Origin: Acinetobacter haemolyticus | Lineage (GTDB): Bacteria > Pseudomonadota > Gammaproteobacteria > Pseudomonadales > Moraxellaceae | NCBI RefSeq assembly: GCF_900406815.1 | Contig: NZ_OVCN01000009.1 | Span: 62,001-126,000, forward strand | DNA length: 64,000 nt | Direction: 5' to 3' | Translations under genes and position numbers: made by a program | In this document: positions 25,285-34,811 of the stretch, piece after piece | How positions within the stretch are numbered: the first letter of the stretch is position 1 | Layout of the letters: each line of letters begins with the position of its first letter | The notes under the pieces: model-generated | Seen by the model: the letters and a program-made list of their open reading frames with translations, nothing else | What the model was told of the DNA's origin: nothing | Databases searched by the model: none

Positions 25285-27447
25285 ATGACTGTACGTATTC
25301 AACAAGGCAAGCTAGCGATTGCTAAAGAACTTTACGATTTCATCGAAAATGAAGCTTTACCAGGTTCTGGTTTAGATAGTGAAACTTACTGGAAAAACTT
25401 CGAGCAAGTCGTTGTTGATCTTAGTCCAAAGAACAAAGCATTATTGGCTAAGCGTGAAGAGCTTCAAGCGAAAATTGATGAGTGGCATCGCAATAACAAG
25501 TTTGAACTCGAAGCATATAAAGCATTCTTAACAGAAATTGGTTACTTAGTACCAGAAGTAGAAGATTTTAAAGTTACAACTGAAAATGTTGACGAAGAAA
25601 TTGCTTTATTGGCTGGTCCTCAACTGGTAGTACCTGTGCGTAATGCACGTTACTGCTTGAATGCTGCAAACGCTCGTTGGGGTTCATTGTACGATGCGCT
25701 TTATGGTACAGATGTAATTTCTGAAGAAAATGGTGCTGAGAAAGGTAAGGGATATAATCCTGTTCGTGGCGACAAAGTGATCGCTTTTGCAAAAGATTTC
25801 TTAAACCAAACCTTCCCATTGGCGCAAGGTTCGCATGCAGATGCAACAAAATACGCGGTTGATCACAACCGTTTAGTTGTAAGCCTAAAAGACGGTTCAA
25901 CCACTACTTTAGAACATGAAGCACAGTTTGTTGGTTTTAATGGCGAGGCTGCTAATCCAACAGAAATCGTTTTATTAAATAACGGCTTACACGTTATTAT
26001 TGATATCGATGCAAATAGCCCTATTGGTCAAACTGATGCAGCTGGCGTGAAAGATTTAACGCTTGAGGCTGCGATCACCACCATTCAAGATTTAGAAGAT
26101 TCTGTTGCAGCTGTCGATGCCGAAGAGAAAGTTGAAGGTTACCGTAACTGGTTAGGTTTGATGAAAGGTGACTTGCAAGAGTCAATCGAGAAAAATGGTA
26201 AAACCATTACTCGTGCTTTGAATAAAGACCGTACGGTTCAAAACTTAATTGGTGGTACGACAACTTTACATGGTCGTTCATTAATGCTTCTTCGTAATGT
26301 TGGTCACTTGATGACGAACCCAGCGATCCTTGTGGATGGTGAAGAAGTATTTGAAGGAATCATGGATGCTTTAGTTACGCCATTACTTACAATTGCTGAT
26401 ATCCGTGGCCAAAACGAGAATCACAACTCTCGTAAAGGTTCTATGTACATCGTAAAACCAAAGATGCATGGTCCTGAAGAAGTTGCTTTCGCAGTTGAAT
26501 TGTTTGAACGTGCTGAACAAGCACTTGGCTTACCAGCTAAAACACTCAAAATCGGTATTATGGACGAAGAACGTCGTACCTCAGTGAATTTGAAGAACTG
26601 TATCGCTGCTGCGAAAGATCGTACAATCTTCATTAACACAGGTTTCATGGACCGTACGGGTGATGAAATCCATACTTCTATGGAAGCTGCACCAGTTGTA
26701 CGTAAAGAAGCAGTTAAGACTCAGAAATGGATTGCTGCTTATGAAAACCGTAACGTTGCAATTGGTTTAGCATGTGGTTTACAAGGTAAAGCTCAGATTG
26801 GTAAAGGCATGTGGCCGAAACCAGATAGCATGAAAGATATGTTGGCAACTAAGACTGCACATCCAAATGCTGGTGCAACTTGTGCATGGGTTCCATCACC
26901 AACAGGTGCCGTACTTCATGCGTTGCATTACCATCAAATCAATGTTAAAGCACGTCAAGACAAGTTAGCAGCCGAAGAAATGTTGTCACTTGATGACTTG
27001 TTAACTCCACCATTTGCACCTGAGACGAATTGGACTGCAGAAGAGTTAAACAATGAGTTAGAGAACAACTGCCAAGGTATTTTAGGATATGTTGTTCGTT
27101 GGGTAGATCTTGGGGTAGGTTGTTCGAAAGTTCCAGATATCCACAACGTTGGTTTAATGGAAGACCGTGCAACATTACGTATCTCTTCTCAACATGTTGC
27201 AAACTGGTTACGTCATGGGATCGTTACACGCGAACAAGTTGAAGAAGTGCTTAAGCGTATGGCTGTGATTGTTGATCAGCAAAATGCAAATGATGCATTT
27301 TATATACCAATGGCACCAAACTTTGATGGTATCGCATTCCAAGCTGCTTCAGATTTGATCTTTAAAGGCGCTGAGCAACCATCAGGTTACACAGAGCCAT
27401 TGTTACATGCTGCACGTTTAAAGCTTAAAGGTTATACAGGTGACTAA
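25285..27447 (+). CDS. glcB: Malate synthase G
   Basis: Malate synthase G condenses glyoxylate and acetyl-CoA in the glyoxylate pathway. The 720-residue length is typical of isoform G. Conserved blocks include [46 protein letters not shown]-like ([14 protein letters not shown]), [13 protein letters not shown] and [13 protein letters not shown]. It is alone with its own promoter region and terminator. Isocitrate lyase is not in the window. Confidence 0.97.
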   Translation: MTVRIQQGKLAIAKELYDFIENEALPGSGLDSETYWKNFEQVVVDLSPKNKALLAKREELQAKIDEWHRNNKFELEAYKAFLTEIGYLVPEVEDFKVTTENVDEEIALLAGPQLVVPVRNARYCLNAANARWGSLYDALYGTDVISEENGAEKGKGYNPVRGDKVIAFAKDFLNQTFPLAQGSHADATKYAVDHNRLVVSLKDGSTTTLEHEAQFVGFNGEAANPTEIVLLNNGLHVIIDIDANSPIGQTDAAGVKDLTLEAAITTIQDLEDSVAAVDAEEKVEGYRNWLGLMKGDLQESIEKNGKTITRALNKDRTVQNLIGGTTTLHGRSLMLLRNVGHLMTNPAILVDGEEVFEGIMDALVTPLLTIADIRGQNENHNSRKGSMYIVKPKMHGPEEVAFAVELFERAEQALGLPAKTLKIGIMDEERRTSVNLKNCIAAAKDRTIFINTGFMDRTGDEIHTSMEAAPVVRKEAVKTQKWIAAYENRNVAIGLACGLQGKAQIGKGMWPKPDSMKDMLATKTAHPNAGATCAWVPSPTGAVLHALHYHQINVKARQDKLAAEEMLSLDDLLTPPFAPETNWTAEELNNELENNCQGILGYVVRWVDLGVGCSKVPDIHNVGLMEDRATLRISSQHVANWLRHGIVTREQVEEVLKRMAVIVDQQNANDAFYIPMAPNFDGIAFQAASDLIFKGAEQPSGYTEPLLHAARLKLKGYTGD

Positions 27448-27472
27448 TTTCGATTAGTGACTGTCAATCTGC

Positions 27473-27507
27473 AAAGACCCTTCAATTCTGAAGGGTCTTT
27501 GTTTTTA
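27473..27507 (+). terminator. Terminator after glcB
   Basis: AAAGACCCTTCA/TGAAGGGTCTTT with a four-base loop is followed by GTTTTT. Confidence 0.9.
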
Positions 27508-27582
27508 TGGCGCGATCATATAAATGCGAACTAAATTTTTGCTATAATTCTCTCAATTTGATCATTTAGTCGAAACTTAACA

Positions 27583-28203
27583 ATGTCACAGATTTTAAAA
27601 TTAGATGCTTTAAAACAAGCACAAGTTTCAACCTCTCCTTATCCATATTTTGTGGTAGAAAACTCGATTTTGGATAGTGAAGTAAAGGCTGTGATTCAAG
27701 ACTTCCCAAAAATTGATCAAGGGGGAAGTTATAATATTGAAGACGTTGAAATCAAACCTAATTTTGATCGTTTTTTAAAGTCTCTTGATACCAAAGAGTT
27801 TCGCCAAATCTTAACTGAAAAATTTGATGTGGACGTGATGGAGCATCCGATGATGATCACATTGCGTGGTTATTCACGTCAAAAAGATGGTCGTATTCAT
27901 TCTGATTCTAAAACTAAATTGCTGACTATTCTGATTTATCTAAATGAGTCTTGGGATGCGCCTACTGGTCGTCTTCGTATTTTAAATGACGAGAAGAATA
28001 TGGATGACTATGTAGAGGAAATCAATGCTGGTCCAGGTACTTTGGTTGCATTTAAAGTGACAGATAATGGCTGGCACGGATATGTTCCTTACGAAGGGCA
28101 GCGCCAATCAATTCAAATTAACTTCTTAACGAGTGATAAAGCCAACGCTAAACATCGGTTTGTCCATGGTTTAAGTGCGAAATTAAAAAAGTTATTTAAA
28201 TAA
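27583..28203 (+). CDS. 2-oxoglutarate/Fe(II)-dependent oxygenase family protein
   Basis: This is a 206-residue protein of the 2OG-Fe(II) dioxygenase superfamily. The iron ligands are apparent as HSD (about residues 106-108, in RIHSDSKTK) and the distal His in NGWHGY (about 165), with Arg in the QRQSIQ motif for the 2-oxoglutarate carboxylate. The spacing fits a double-stranded beta helix. I cannot name the substrate. It stands alone between terminators. Confidence 0.75.
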   Translation: MSQILKLDALKQAQVSTSPYPYFVVENSILDSEVKAVIQDFPKIDQGGSYNIEDVEIKPNFDRFLKSLDTKEFRQILTEKFDVDVMEHPMMITLRGYSRQKDGRIHSDSKTKLLTILIYLNESWDAPTGRLRILNDEKNMDDYVEEINAGPGTLVAFKVTDNGWHGYVPYEGQRQSIQINFLTSDKANAKHRFVHGLSAKLKKLFK

Positions 28204-28218
28204 CCTTTTTAAAATAAT

Positions 28219-28244
28219 AAAGGAGGTGAAAATACCTCCTTTTT
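28219..28244 (+). terminator. Terminator after the 2OG oxygenase
   Basis: AAAGGAGG/CCTCCTTTTT with a ten-base loop follows 15 bases after the stop. Confidence 0.85.
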
Positions 28245-28284
28245 AAACAAGATTTTTATTTAAGATTTAATTAATCATCATAAT

Positions 28285-28950
28285 ATGTGTGCTAACTATA
28301 AGCCTTTAACGCCTGAGCAAGTAAAGCAACTCGAATTGCCATTGATCCCATTTGAATATGTGGATGAAGTCTATCCGAGTTATAAAACGCCTTTGCTATT
28401 TCAATCGGAACAGGGTTTAGAATGGCGAGAGGTATTGTTTGGTCTGGTTCCTAAGTGGTCGGAAGACACGAATATTGCCAAACATACTTATAATGCACGA
28501 CACGAAACAATCTTTCAGAAACCTAGTTTTGTCGAAGCCGCATCAAAGTGTAAGTTTGGTGTTATTCCAGTTTCTGAATTTTATGAAAGTAAATATATTG
28601 ATAATAAGCCGCAGCGGTGGGGTGTACGTAGAAAAGATGGTAAAGCATTCTATATTGCAGCACTGTATGAAATCCGCAAACTCAATGACCAGATTGTACG
28701 CTCTGCAACGATGTTAACCATGGATGCAATTGATCATCCGATGATAAAAGATTTTCATGAACCTGGTGATGTTAAGCGCTCTGTCGTGGTTATTCCTCAT
28801 CATCGTTTGAATGAATGGCTCAGCTTAAAACAACCTGATCAACTTAATCATTTCATGTGTGGATTTCCAGTGGAAGAATTTGAATGCTCACATGTACCCA
28901 AAATAAAGATCGAAAAGATAACACCTCAGCTAAATATGTTTGATGAATGA
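28285..28950 (+). CDS. SOS response-associated peptidase (SRAP, YedK/HMCES family)
   Basis: SRAP proteins crosslink covalently to abasic sites in single-stranded DNA through the N-terminal cysteine and shield them. The 221-residue protein starts with Met-Cys, so Cys2 is available after Met removal. Asn in TYNARHET (about residue 73), Glu in VSEFYES and His in DAIDHPMI match the other active-site residues. The usual YEW is YES here. No clear ribosome binding site lies upstream of the ATG. Confidence 0.9.
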   Translation: MCANYKPLTPEQVKQLELPLIPFEYVDEVYPSYKTPLLFQSEQGLEWREVLFGLVPKWSEDTNIAKHTYNARHETIFQKPSFVEAASKCKFGVIPVSEFYESKYIDNKPQRWGVRRKDGKAFYIAALYEIRKLNDQIVRSATMLTMDAIDHPMIKDFHEPGDVKRSVVVIPHHRLNEWLSLKQPDQLNHFMCGFPVEEFECSHVPKIKIEKITPQLNMFDE

Positions 28951-28973
28951 AAATTTAACCAGACATAAACGAC

Positions 28974-28997
28974 AAAGGCTTCATTAATGAAGCCTTT
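28974..28997. terminator. Bidirectional terminator between SRAP and MarR genes
   Basis: The bases AAAGGCTTCATT/AATGAAGCCTTT form a perfect 24-base palindrome between two convergent genes. Confidence 0.8.
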
Positions 28998-29019
28998 ATG
29001 TGTCAAGAGGACGAATATT

Positions 29020-29484
29020 TTAGCGAGCAAGATTCTTAAACATGTGTCTCAAAATTTCCATGGTTTTTTCGATTTGCAATGGTGTCAAACCATCAAAAGA
29101 TTGCTCAAGGATAACAGAGGTCAAATCATTAATTTTAGTGATCATTTCTTGACCTTTATCTGTTAGATAAACGCGAGTGATACGACCATCTTCTTTGCAT
29201 GAGTAGGTCTCAATATAACCTTCATCTTTTAAACGATAAACAATTTTGGTTGTTGTCGACATTTTTGAGATGACCATATCTGACAGTTCAGATACGCTTG
29301 CATGAGGTTTAACATCTAATGCGATAAGAATACGACGACGTGAGTTGTCTAAGCCATATTTCTTAAGTACGTTGTCGATGTTTTGTACGTACTGAGCATT
29401 TACTTGAGAAATCCAATAATAAGGAAAATCTTCTAGCTTAAATGAATCGGCTGTAGGTAAAAAACGCGCATATTTCTTTGTCAT
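29020..29484 (-). CDS. MarR family transcriptional regulator
   Basis: This is a winged-helix regulator of 154 residues from ATG 29484; upstream in-frame codons to 29541 lack support, while AGAGGG lies just before ATG 29484. The DNA-binding part is clear: SVSELSDMVISKMSTTTKIVYRLKDEGYIETY (helix and recognition helix, about residues 62-93) and the wing CKEDGRITRVYLTDKG. The ligand and target are unknown. A perfect 18-base palindrome at 29612-29629, upstream of the start, could be its own operator. Confidence 0.87.
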   Translation of the reverse strand: MTKKYARFLPTADSFKLEDFPYYWISQVNAQYVQNIDNVLKKYGLDNSRRRILIALDVKPHASVSELSDMVISKMSTTTKIVYRLKDEGYIETYSCKEDGRITRVYLTDKGQEMITKINDLTSVILEQSFDGLTPLQIEKTMEILRHMFKNLAR

Positions 29485-30101
29485 TTCCCTCTTTCCCCCA
29501 TGCTTTATGAAGAGCGATATAGCGTAACGCTTAGATTCCATGAAATGTCTACAATTTCATTGCTAAAAACACGAGTTTCATAGCAGGTCGTTAATAGCCA
29601 ATCTATTTAAAGATAATTATGTAATTATCTTGATCAATCACTAAGGGAATTATCACAAAATTCACATAAATTTGTAATGAATGATGAATTCACCAAAGAG
29701 ACCCAATCCCACGATATTCCAACGACTTCGCATTTCTGCTCATTTGTAGAATAATCGTATTGTAGAAAAAAAATACGTATTTTGACGTGACTTTTTTATA
29801 AAAAATTCTGTCTAAAATGTCATAAAAATACAAAATCAATATATTTACTAAATAAATAATCAATAAAAAATTAAATAATACAGAATCTTGTATTGAACAG
29901 ATGGTTAAAAAAATATGCGCAAAAATATTGTGAAACAGTTGAATAAGGACATTCTTTATCACACTTTCATTTTTTGCTGCGGAATAAAGCATTTTTTAAG
30001 GAAATTAGGTTAAGTATTTCTAATTTAATAATTATTTTGATTAGTATGTCTAACTTATATGTTAATTTTTTTAGGTTTCATCATAGTTAAATTGATTGCT
30101 T
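29485..30101. other. A+T-rich intergenic region, no convincing gene
   Basis: About 600 bases between the MarR start and the terminator of the next gene. It contains an 18-base perfect palindrome (29612-29629). A 100-codon minus-strand frame (29690-29992) is hydrophobic but lacks a ribosome binding site and has a composition expected of A+T-rich noncoding DNA. Confidence 0.5.
29612..29629. promoter_or_regulatory. Perfect palindrome upstream of the MarR gene
   Basis: GATAATTA-TG-TAATTATC has perfect eight-base arms. It is centred about 136 bases upstream of the chosen MarR start; length and symmetry suit a MarR dimer. Confidence 0.45.
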
Positions 30102-30141
30102 AAAAAAACGCATCTAAACAGGATTACAGATTTAGATGCGT
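30102..30141 (-). terminator. Terminator after the alpha/beta hydrolase
   Basis: On the minus strand ACGCATCTAAA and TTTAGATGCGT form an 11-base stem followed by seven T. Confidence 0.88.
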
Positions 30142-30159
30142 AAAGTGGAAAACTTGTTT

Positions 30160-31041
30160 CTAGTGATTGAGATCTATATGTAATTCTCTTTCAATCACTG
30201 GCCAGAGTTTTTGATGTGATTTTTTAAACATTAACATATGACCAATTTGCTTATAACCATGTTTCTGCGGACTCAGCTCAATCAGCTTGGTTCTAGCATT
30301 TGGATATAAACGAAGTAGATCTTTGACATTGGTATGGGTGGCGATTTCATCGTCGCTAGCCCAAAAAGAGGTGATAGGGCATAGAATTTCTTGGTGATAA
30401 TCTTCGAAAATACTTTTGCCAATCGCATTCATGACATAGCCTGGTTTGCTACAAAATTCTGCCCATTGCTGAGCGACTTTTTTAGGCAAATTTTCTCCCA
30501 TACCAATAAATTGTGTGGCCCCATATCCTTTAATTAAACTTGAGATCGGAAAAATCACATTGAACATTACTGGCGCAAGTAACTTGGTTTTACCTTTCAA
30601 ACCTTTTACATGACCAGTAGAACCGGCGATTGCCAAAACTTTTGCCACTTTATGATAGTTTGGTGTAATGCCAAGGAGTTGTCCTCCAGCACTGTGTCCG
30701 ACAATAATCACTTGTTCTGCATTTGTTCTTTTTAATAATGTTTCAATTGCAGCAGGGATATCGAGCATGCCCCAATCATTGATGCTGGCTGTTGAATCTT
30801 TTAATGGGCCATGTAAGGAACCACCAATACCTCTAAAATCAAAACTAAGAACATTATATCCTTGTTGGCTTAACCACTCTGCAAAGGCATGATAAAAGGT
30901 TTTGGTTATACCCGTTGCTGGACAAATCAAGATAGGGAGTGCTTTAGTATTCTCTGTTTGAGCAGGATAGAATTGAGCAGCGAGTTGATAGCCATCAATA
31001 CAACTCATCCAAAATGATTCAAATGTTTTCATCCAAGACAT
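30160..31041 (-). CDS. Alpha/beta hydrolase
   Basis: This is a 293-residue cytoplasmic alpha/beta hydrolase. The nucleophile elbow is GHSAGG (Ser at about residue 116), the acid is probably Asp in WASDDEIA (about 228), and the catalytic His lies in IGHMLMF (about 267). It resembles the YheT-unrelated COG4757-type predicted hydrolases. The substrate is unknown. It is a single gene with its own terminator. Confidence 0.82.
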   Translation of the reverse strand: MSWMKTFESFWMSCIDGYQLAAQFYPAQTENTKALPILICPATGITKTFYHAFAEWLSQQGYNVLSFDFRGIGGSLHGPLKDSTASINDWGMLDIPAAIETLLKRTNAEQVIIVGHSAGGQLLGITPNYHKVAKVLAIAGSTGHVKGLKGKTKLLAPVMFNVIFPISSLIKGYGATQFIGMGENLPKKVAQQWAEFCSKPGYVMNAIGKSIFEDYHQEILCPITSFWASDDEIATHTNVKDLLRLYPNARTKLIELSPQKHGYKQIGHMLMFKKSHQKLWPVIERELHIDLNH

Positions 31042-31167
31042 ACTCTTTTTGATTCATTGTTCTACTTTACACAAGTTCCAAAAAGAAACTTGATTGAAAT
31101 GTGACTCCAAAGTCAAATTTTATGTAATATAGCGGCGAAAGGAAATTAAATTACTAAGGATGCTTTG

Positions 31168-31623
31168 ATGTATGTATTAAATACTGCAACGCAGATTGCA
31201 ATTGTGTTTAGTGGGATATTTTTATGGGTAGGAATGCTTACTGGGGTTTGGAAATACTATCAGATTAGAAAAACTGAACAGGCGAGAGCACATTACTATG
31301 TCGATATTGCTCATCGAAGTAGTCTGTTATATGCCGCAGCGAGTTTAATACTTGCGGCGCTTAGTTATTTTACGATTTTGGCTGAGTCAGTGGTCTTATT
31401 TTGTGTTATTGCAAATTTATTCTTTTTCGCTATGTCAATTTTCACTTATATCCTTCACGGCTTACTAAAAGATACAACCAATCAATTTAAACAACCCCAT
31501 CAATTAGGGCGTTTAACACTGCCTGCTTGGGCCATGACGATGATGATGTTGGCTTTAATTATAGTGGAACTTGGCGCAACAGGAATTTTATTGTTGGGCA
31601 CAATGTTAAGTTTTTGGAGTTAA
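31168..31623 (+). CDS. Small four-helix membrane protein, unknown function
   Basis: This is a 151-residue protein with four hydrophobic segments (about residues 5-25, 50-68, 73-98 and 120-145) and no recognised motif. AAGGA at 31156-31160 fixes ATG 31168 rather than TTG 31165. It is a convergent neighbour of another small membrane protein and shares a terminator with it. Confidence 0.7.
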   Translation: MYVLNTATQIAIVFSGIFLWVGMLTGVWKYYQIRKTEQARAHYYVDIAHRSSLLYAAASLILAALSYFTILAESVVLFCVIANLFFFAMSIFTYILHGLLKDTTNQFKQPHQLGRLTLPAWAMTMMMLALIIVELGATGILLLGTMLSFWS

Positions 31624-31651
31624 AAAAATGGATGATCACTCATCCATTTTT
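31622..31651. terminator. Bidirectional terminator between two small membrane protein genes
   Basis: AAAAATGGATGA/TCATCCATTTTT with a short loop overlaps the stop codon of the minus-strand gene. Confidence 0.85.
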
Positions 31652-31896
31652 CCTAAAGAATTTTTCTTACGTGCTAGGCTTAATTGTCGAAATTTTTGGT
31701 CTACGACGGCCCAAACACAAAATGCCAATGAAACAATTAATGCATAAGCAAAATATTCAGGTTTTAAATTGCCTTTAATGACGCCTTGAAACAATAATGT
31801 TGCCATTAGCGCAAGTGTCGTGATGGCATAAATAATTGAGTCATTGGTCTTCAGAGTGTTAATGAAGACTTGCTTGTTGAAATGTGTTGATAACAT
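31636..31896 (-). CDS. Small two-helix membrane protein, unknown function
   Basis: This is an 86-residue protein with two hydrophobic segments (about residues 20-40 and 48-66) and a basic tail. The frame is open to 31929, but a strong AAGGAGG abuts the ATG at 31902 and lies seven bases from the ATG at 31896, which is therefore taken as the start. I do not recognise the family. Confidence 0.65.
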   Translation of the reverse strand: MLSTHFNKQVFINTLKTNDSIIYAITTLALMATLLFQGVIKGNLKPEYFAYALIVSLAFCVWAVVDQKFRQLSLARKKNSLGKMDE

Positions 31897-32300
31897 CTCC
31901 ATCCCTCCTTGTTGTGATGACAAAACCATGTGTTTTTGTCAGAATTGTTATTAAAGTTGTACTTGGAATTTTCAAACTTTTCAATAGCTAAATGCATTCT
32001 TTTTTAGGCGAATTATATATAAGGATTGATTTATATAACTTTTTGGTATTTTTTGTGTGAATTCACCCTATTTATTTGTTAAATATAAAGACATTGTTAT
32101 CTTTTTTAGTAACTGCCGAAAAGTAACTCATGGACAGAATTTGTTTAATTAGTGGTCATCAACTTAATTGTTGATTATTTTAAATTTAGTACATGGAAAA
32201 ATGATTTGTCGTAAACAAAAAATGAACATTGGATAAAAGAACATTCTTTGTATAGCTAAAATCATGTTTGGGTAAAACATCATTTTAACGACAAATCATT
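31897..32300. other. Intergenic region upstream of a small membrane protein gene
   Basis: About 400 A+T-rich bases without a supported gene. The right quarter is occupied by a 105-base element with inverted ends (32198-32302). The left part must hold the promoter of the minus-strand membrane protein gene. Confidence 0.45.
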
Positions 32301-32302
32301 TT
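32198..32302. repeat. 105-base element with 15-base perfect inverted ends
   Basis: AAAATGATTTGTCGT (32198-32212) is repeated inverted at 32288-32302. Inside lies a second stem-loop, AAAATCATGTTT with AAACATCATTTT (32261-32287, one mismatch). The right end overlaps the brnQ stop codon. No target duplication is visible, and there is no T-run of a terminator. Confidence 0.6.
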
Positions 32303-33602
32303 AGTCTTTACTCATAACCATTCGATCTATCACAATCGCGCAGACGAGAACGATCAAGGATGGTAGTAACCATGCAAGATTTTGTTCATTTAATGGTAAT
32401 TGTTCGATAAAACTAGGTAGATAGGTTTCAAAACCTGCAGCTTTTATGGCTTCGATAATTCCAAAGAAGAAGGCAATCGCAGTTACTGAACCGACCACAA
32501 GAGAAGGTTTTTTCCAATATTTCCAGAAAAAGCTCAGCATGATCACAACAATTGCAGGTGGATAAATCGCACTCAACACTGGAACAGAGAAAGCGATTAG
32601 CTTAGTTAAGCCCAGATTTGAAATTAATAAAGACAAGCCGGTAAGGATGAAGACCAATAACTTATACGGTAAACCTGTTAACTCCGTAAAGTATTCAGCA
32701 CATGCACATGTTAAACCAATCGCTGTGACCATACAGGCAAGGAAAATTAAACCTGTCAGGAAATAAGAACCATAATCACCAAACGCATGTTGGACATAAG
32801 CATGGAGGATGATTGCACCATTGTCTGCATTGGCTGCAACTTCATGACTGCCTAAACCCAGTTTGAATAAACTTATATAGACAAGGGTTAAACCTAAACC
32901 TGCAATTAAGCTAGCGATGATGGCGTATTTGGTAATGAGTTTGGAATCAGTGACCCCACGTGAATGAATCGCCTGAATGATCACAATACCAAATACAAGT
33001 GCACCTAAGGTATCCATGGTTAAATAACCACTTACAAAACCTTCAGAAACTGGGCTAGCAATATAGTTATTGATTGGTGGTGAAATCAATCCTGTCGGAA
33101 TCGCAAATGCCGCAATCCCTAATATGGCCAGTGCAATGATTTTTAAGGGTGCAAGTACATGACCAACTGTATCTAAAAGCTTGTTTGGATACAAAGACAC
33201 AGCCATGACAAAAACAAAATAAATGATACTGTAGATGAATAGACTGCTATTTGAAGTCCCAAAATAAGGTGCAAATCCGATCTCATACGAAACGGTTGCT
33301 GTGCGTGGTGTAGCAAACAGTGGTCCTACAGTTAGATAACAGACGATCGTGAGAAGTAAACTCGAAAAACGTCCTAGGGGAGAGCTGATGATTTCAATTG
33401 AGCCTTGCATACGGGACAAAGCCATAATTGTGATTACAGGTAGACCTACTGCTGTGATTAGAAATCCAAAAGCAGCTAGCCATACATGTTCACCAGCTTG
33501 TTGAGCAACAATAGGTGGAAAAATAATATTACCTGCACCGATGAACAGTGCGAAGGTCATAAAACCTAAGGCAATAATATCTCCTGTACGGAGTTGGTTC
33601 AT
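32301..33602 (-). CDS. brnQ: Branched-chain amino acid transport system II carrier protein
   Basis: BrnQ is a sodium-coupled importer of leucine, isoleucine and valine in the inner membrane. About twelve hydrophobic segments are seen. The N-terminal GDIIALGFMTFALFIGAGN matches the family, as does HSRGV in the middle. The frame is open to a TTG at 33665, but relatives begin a few residues before the DIIALGFM motif, so ATG 33602 is preferred. It is divergent from map. Confidence 0.9.
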   Translation of the reverse strand: MNQLRTGDIIALGFMTFALFIGAGNIIFPPIVAQQAGEHVWLAAFGFLITAVGLPVITIMALSRMQGSIEIISSPLGRFSSLLLTIVCYLTVGPLFATPRTATVSYEIGFAPYFGTSNSSLFIYSIIYFVFVMAVSLYPNKLLDTVGHVLAPLKIIALAILGIAAFAIPTGLISPPINNYIASPVSEGFVSGYLTMDTLGALVFGIVIIQAIHSRGVTDSKLITKYAIIASLIAGLGLTLVYISLFKLGLGSHEVAANADNGAIILHAYVQHAFGDYGSYFLTGLIFLACMVTAIGLTCACAEYFTELTGLPYKLLVFILTGLSLLISNLGLTKLIAFSVPVLSAIYPPAIVVIMLSFFWKYWKKPSLVVGSVTAIAFFFGIIEAIKAAGFETYLPSFIEQLPLNEQNLAWLLPSLIVLVCAIVIDRMVMSKD

Positions 33603-33770
33603 AAAAGCGGGATGATTAAATAAAAGTGCGGATTTTAGAACAGAAAGATGATCAATTGAAACCAATTTTATGTGAAAACTGGTTTATTTTTGACTAAAAA
33701 GCACATGTAAAAAACAAAATATGATTTTGATTCATTTGATGGATCGATAAGTGTTTAAAAGTGCAGCAGA

Positions 33771-33799
33771 TTAAGTGGCTTATCGTTTCTCTCTATAAT
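33771..33799 (+). promoter_or_regulatory. Probable promoter for a map leader or small RNA
   Basis: TTAAGT (33771-33776) and TATAAT (33794-33799) are 17 bases apart. The predicted transcript would start near 33806. Confidence 0.5.
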
Positions 33800-33805
33800 T
33801 GGTAT

Positions 33806-33922
33806 TGAAATTAAATGTAAAATAAAAGTGTTATTTTAGTCATAAAATGATTGAAGATTTTTCTTTTGAAGCGTAAAACTATTCCCCATACCTATTGTAG
33901 CTTCTCTTTTAAGCTACTTTTT
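33806..33922 (+). ncRNA. Candidate small RNA or attenuator leader upstream of map
   Basis: After the promoter at 33771-33799 come two hairpins: TAAAATAA-AAGTG-TTATTTTA (33818-33838) and a terminator-like GTAGCTT-CTCTTTT-AAGCTAC followed by TTTTT (33897-33922). The flanking genes are divergent, so this terminator cannot belong to an annotated gene. The product would be about 117 bases. No known RNA family was recognised. Confidence 0.4.
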
Positions 33923-33956
33923 GAATTGAAATTGTTTTTTATAAGGAATATCTCGA

Positions 33957-34751
33957 ATGAGAGCTTCTACTGTGACCATTAAGACTGAACAAGATATTGA
34001 GAAATTACGTATCTCTGGACGTTTAGCGGCACAAGTATTAGAAATGATCGGACCTTATATTAAACCCGGCGTTTCAACTGAGTATTTAGATGATATCTGT
34101 AATGATTACATCGTAAATACATTACAGGTTATTCCAGCGAATGTGGGTTACCACGGCTTTACCAAGACCACTTGTATTTCTGTTAATGAAGAGGTCTGCC
34201 ATGCAATCCCTTCTGCTAAAAAGATTTTACAGGATGGTGATATCCTAAACATTGATGTGGCCGTGATCAAAGACGGGTATTTTGGTGATACAAGTCGTAT
34301 GTATTTTGTGGGTGAGCCAAGTCCAGCAGCTAAAAAATTGGTTGAAACCACTTATGAAGCAATGTTAGCTGGTATTCATACAGTTAAACCTGGTGCGACT
34401 TTAGGGGATATTGGTTACGCAATTCAATCTGTGGCTCATCGCGAGGGCTATAGCATTGTTCGTGAGTATTGCGGGCATGGTATTGGACGTGTTTACCATG
34501 AGCAGCCAAATATTTTGCACTATGGTCAAAAAGGTCAAGGCATGGTGTTAAAGAAAGGTATGGTATTTACCATTGAACCTATGGTGAATGCAGGAAAACC
34601 TTTTGTAAAAGAGTTAAGCGATGGTTGGACTGTCATCACACAAGATAAATCTTTGTCCGCGCAATGGGAGCATATGGTTGCTGTGACTGATGATGGTTTT
34701 GAGTTACTCACACCATGGCCAAATGGAACAGGAAATTATCCACCTGTTTAA
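33957..34751 (+). CDS. map: Methionine aminopeptidase, type I
   Basis: Map removes the initiator methionine from new proteins. The 264-residue type I enzyme has all metal ligands and the substrate His: GYHGF, NIDVAVIKDGYFGDTSRM with two Asp, YCGHGIGRVYHE, FTIEPMV and QWEHMVAVTDDG. A transcription terminator-like hairpin lies 35 bases before its start, which may regulate it. A terminator follows. Many gammaproteobacteria carry map next to rpsB; this copy is elsewhere, so it could be a second copy. Confidence 0.95.
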   Translation: MRASTVTIKTEQDIEKLRISGRLAAQVLEMIGPYIKPGVSTEYLDDICNDYIVNTLQVIPANVGYHGFTKTTCISVNEEVCHAIPSAKKILQDGDILNIDVAVIKDGYFGDTSRMYFVGEPSPAAKKLVETTYEAMLAGIHTVKPGATLGDIGYAIQSVAHREGYSIVREYCGHGIGRVYHEQPNILHYGQKGQGMVLKKGMVFTIEPMVNAGKPFVKELSDGWTVITQDKSLSAQWEHMVAVTDDGFELLTPWPNGTGNYPPV

Positions 34752-34781
34752 TATTTCTTAGACTGTTAGATGAATAAAGCG

Positions 34782-34811
34782 AAAGGTTCGATTTAAGATC
34801 GAACCTTTTTT
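34782..34811. terminator. Shared terminator of map and the LysR gene
   Basis: AAAGGTTCGAT/ATCGAACCTTTTTT forms an 11-base stem between convergent genes and overlaps the LysR stop. Confidence 0.87.

Noticed and set aside
29690-29992. 100-codon hydrophobic minus-strand frame between the MarR and hydrolase genes
   Set aside because: No ribosome binding site, very A+T-rich, and the hydrophobicity follows from the base composition. It is probably noncoding.
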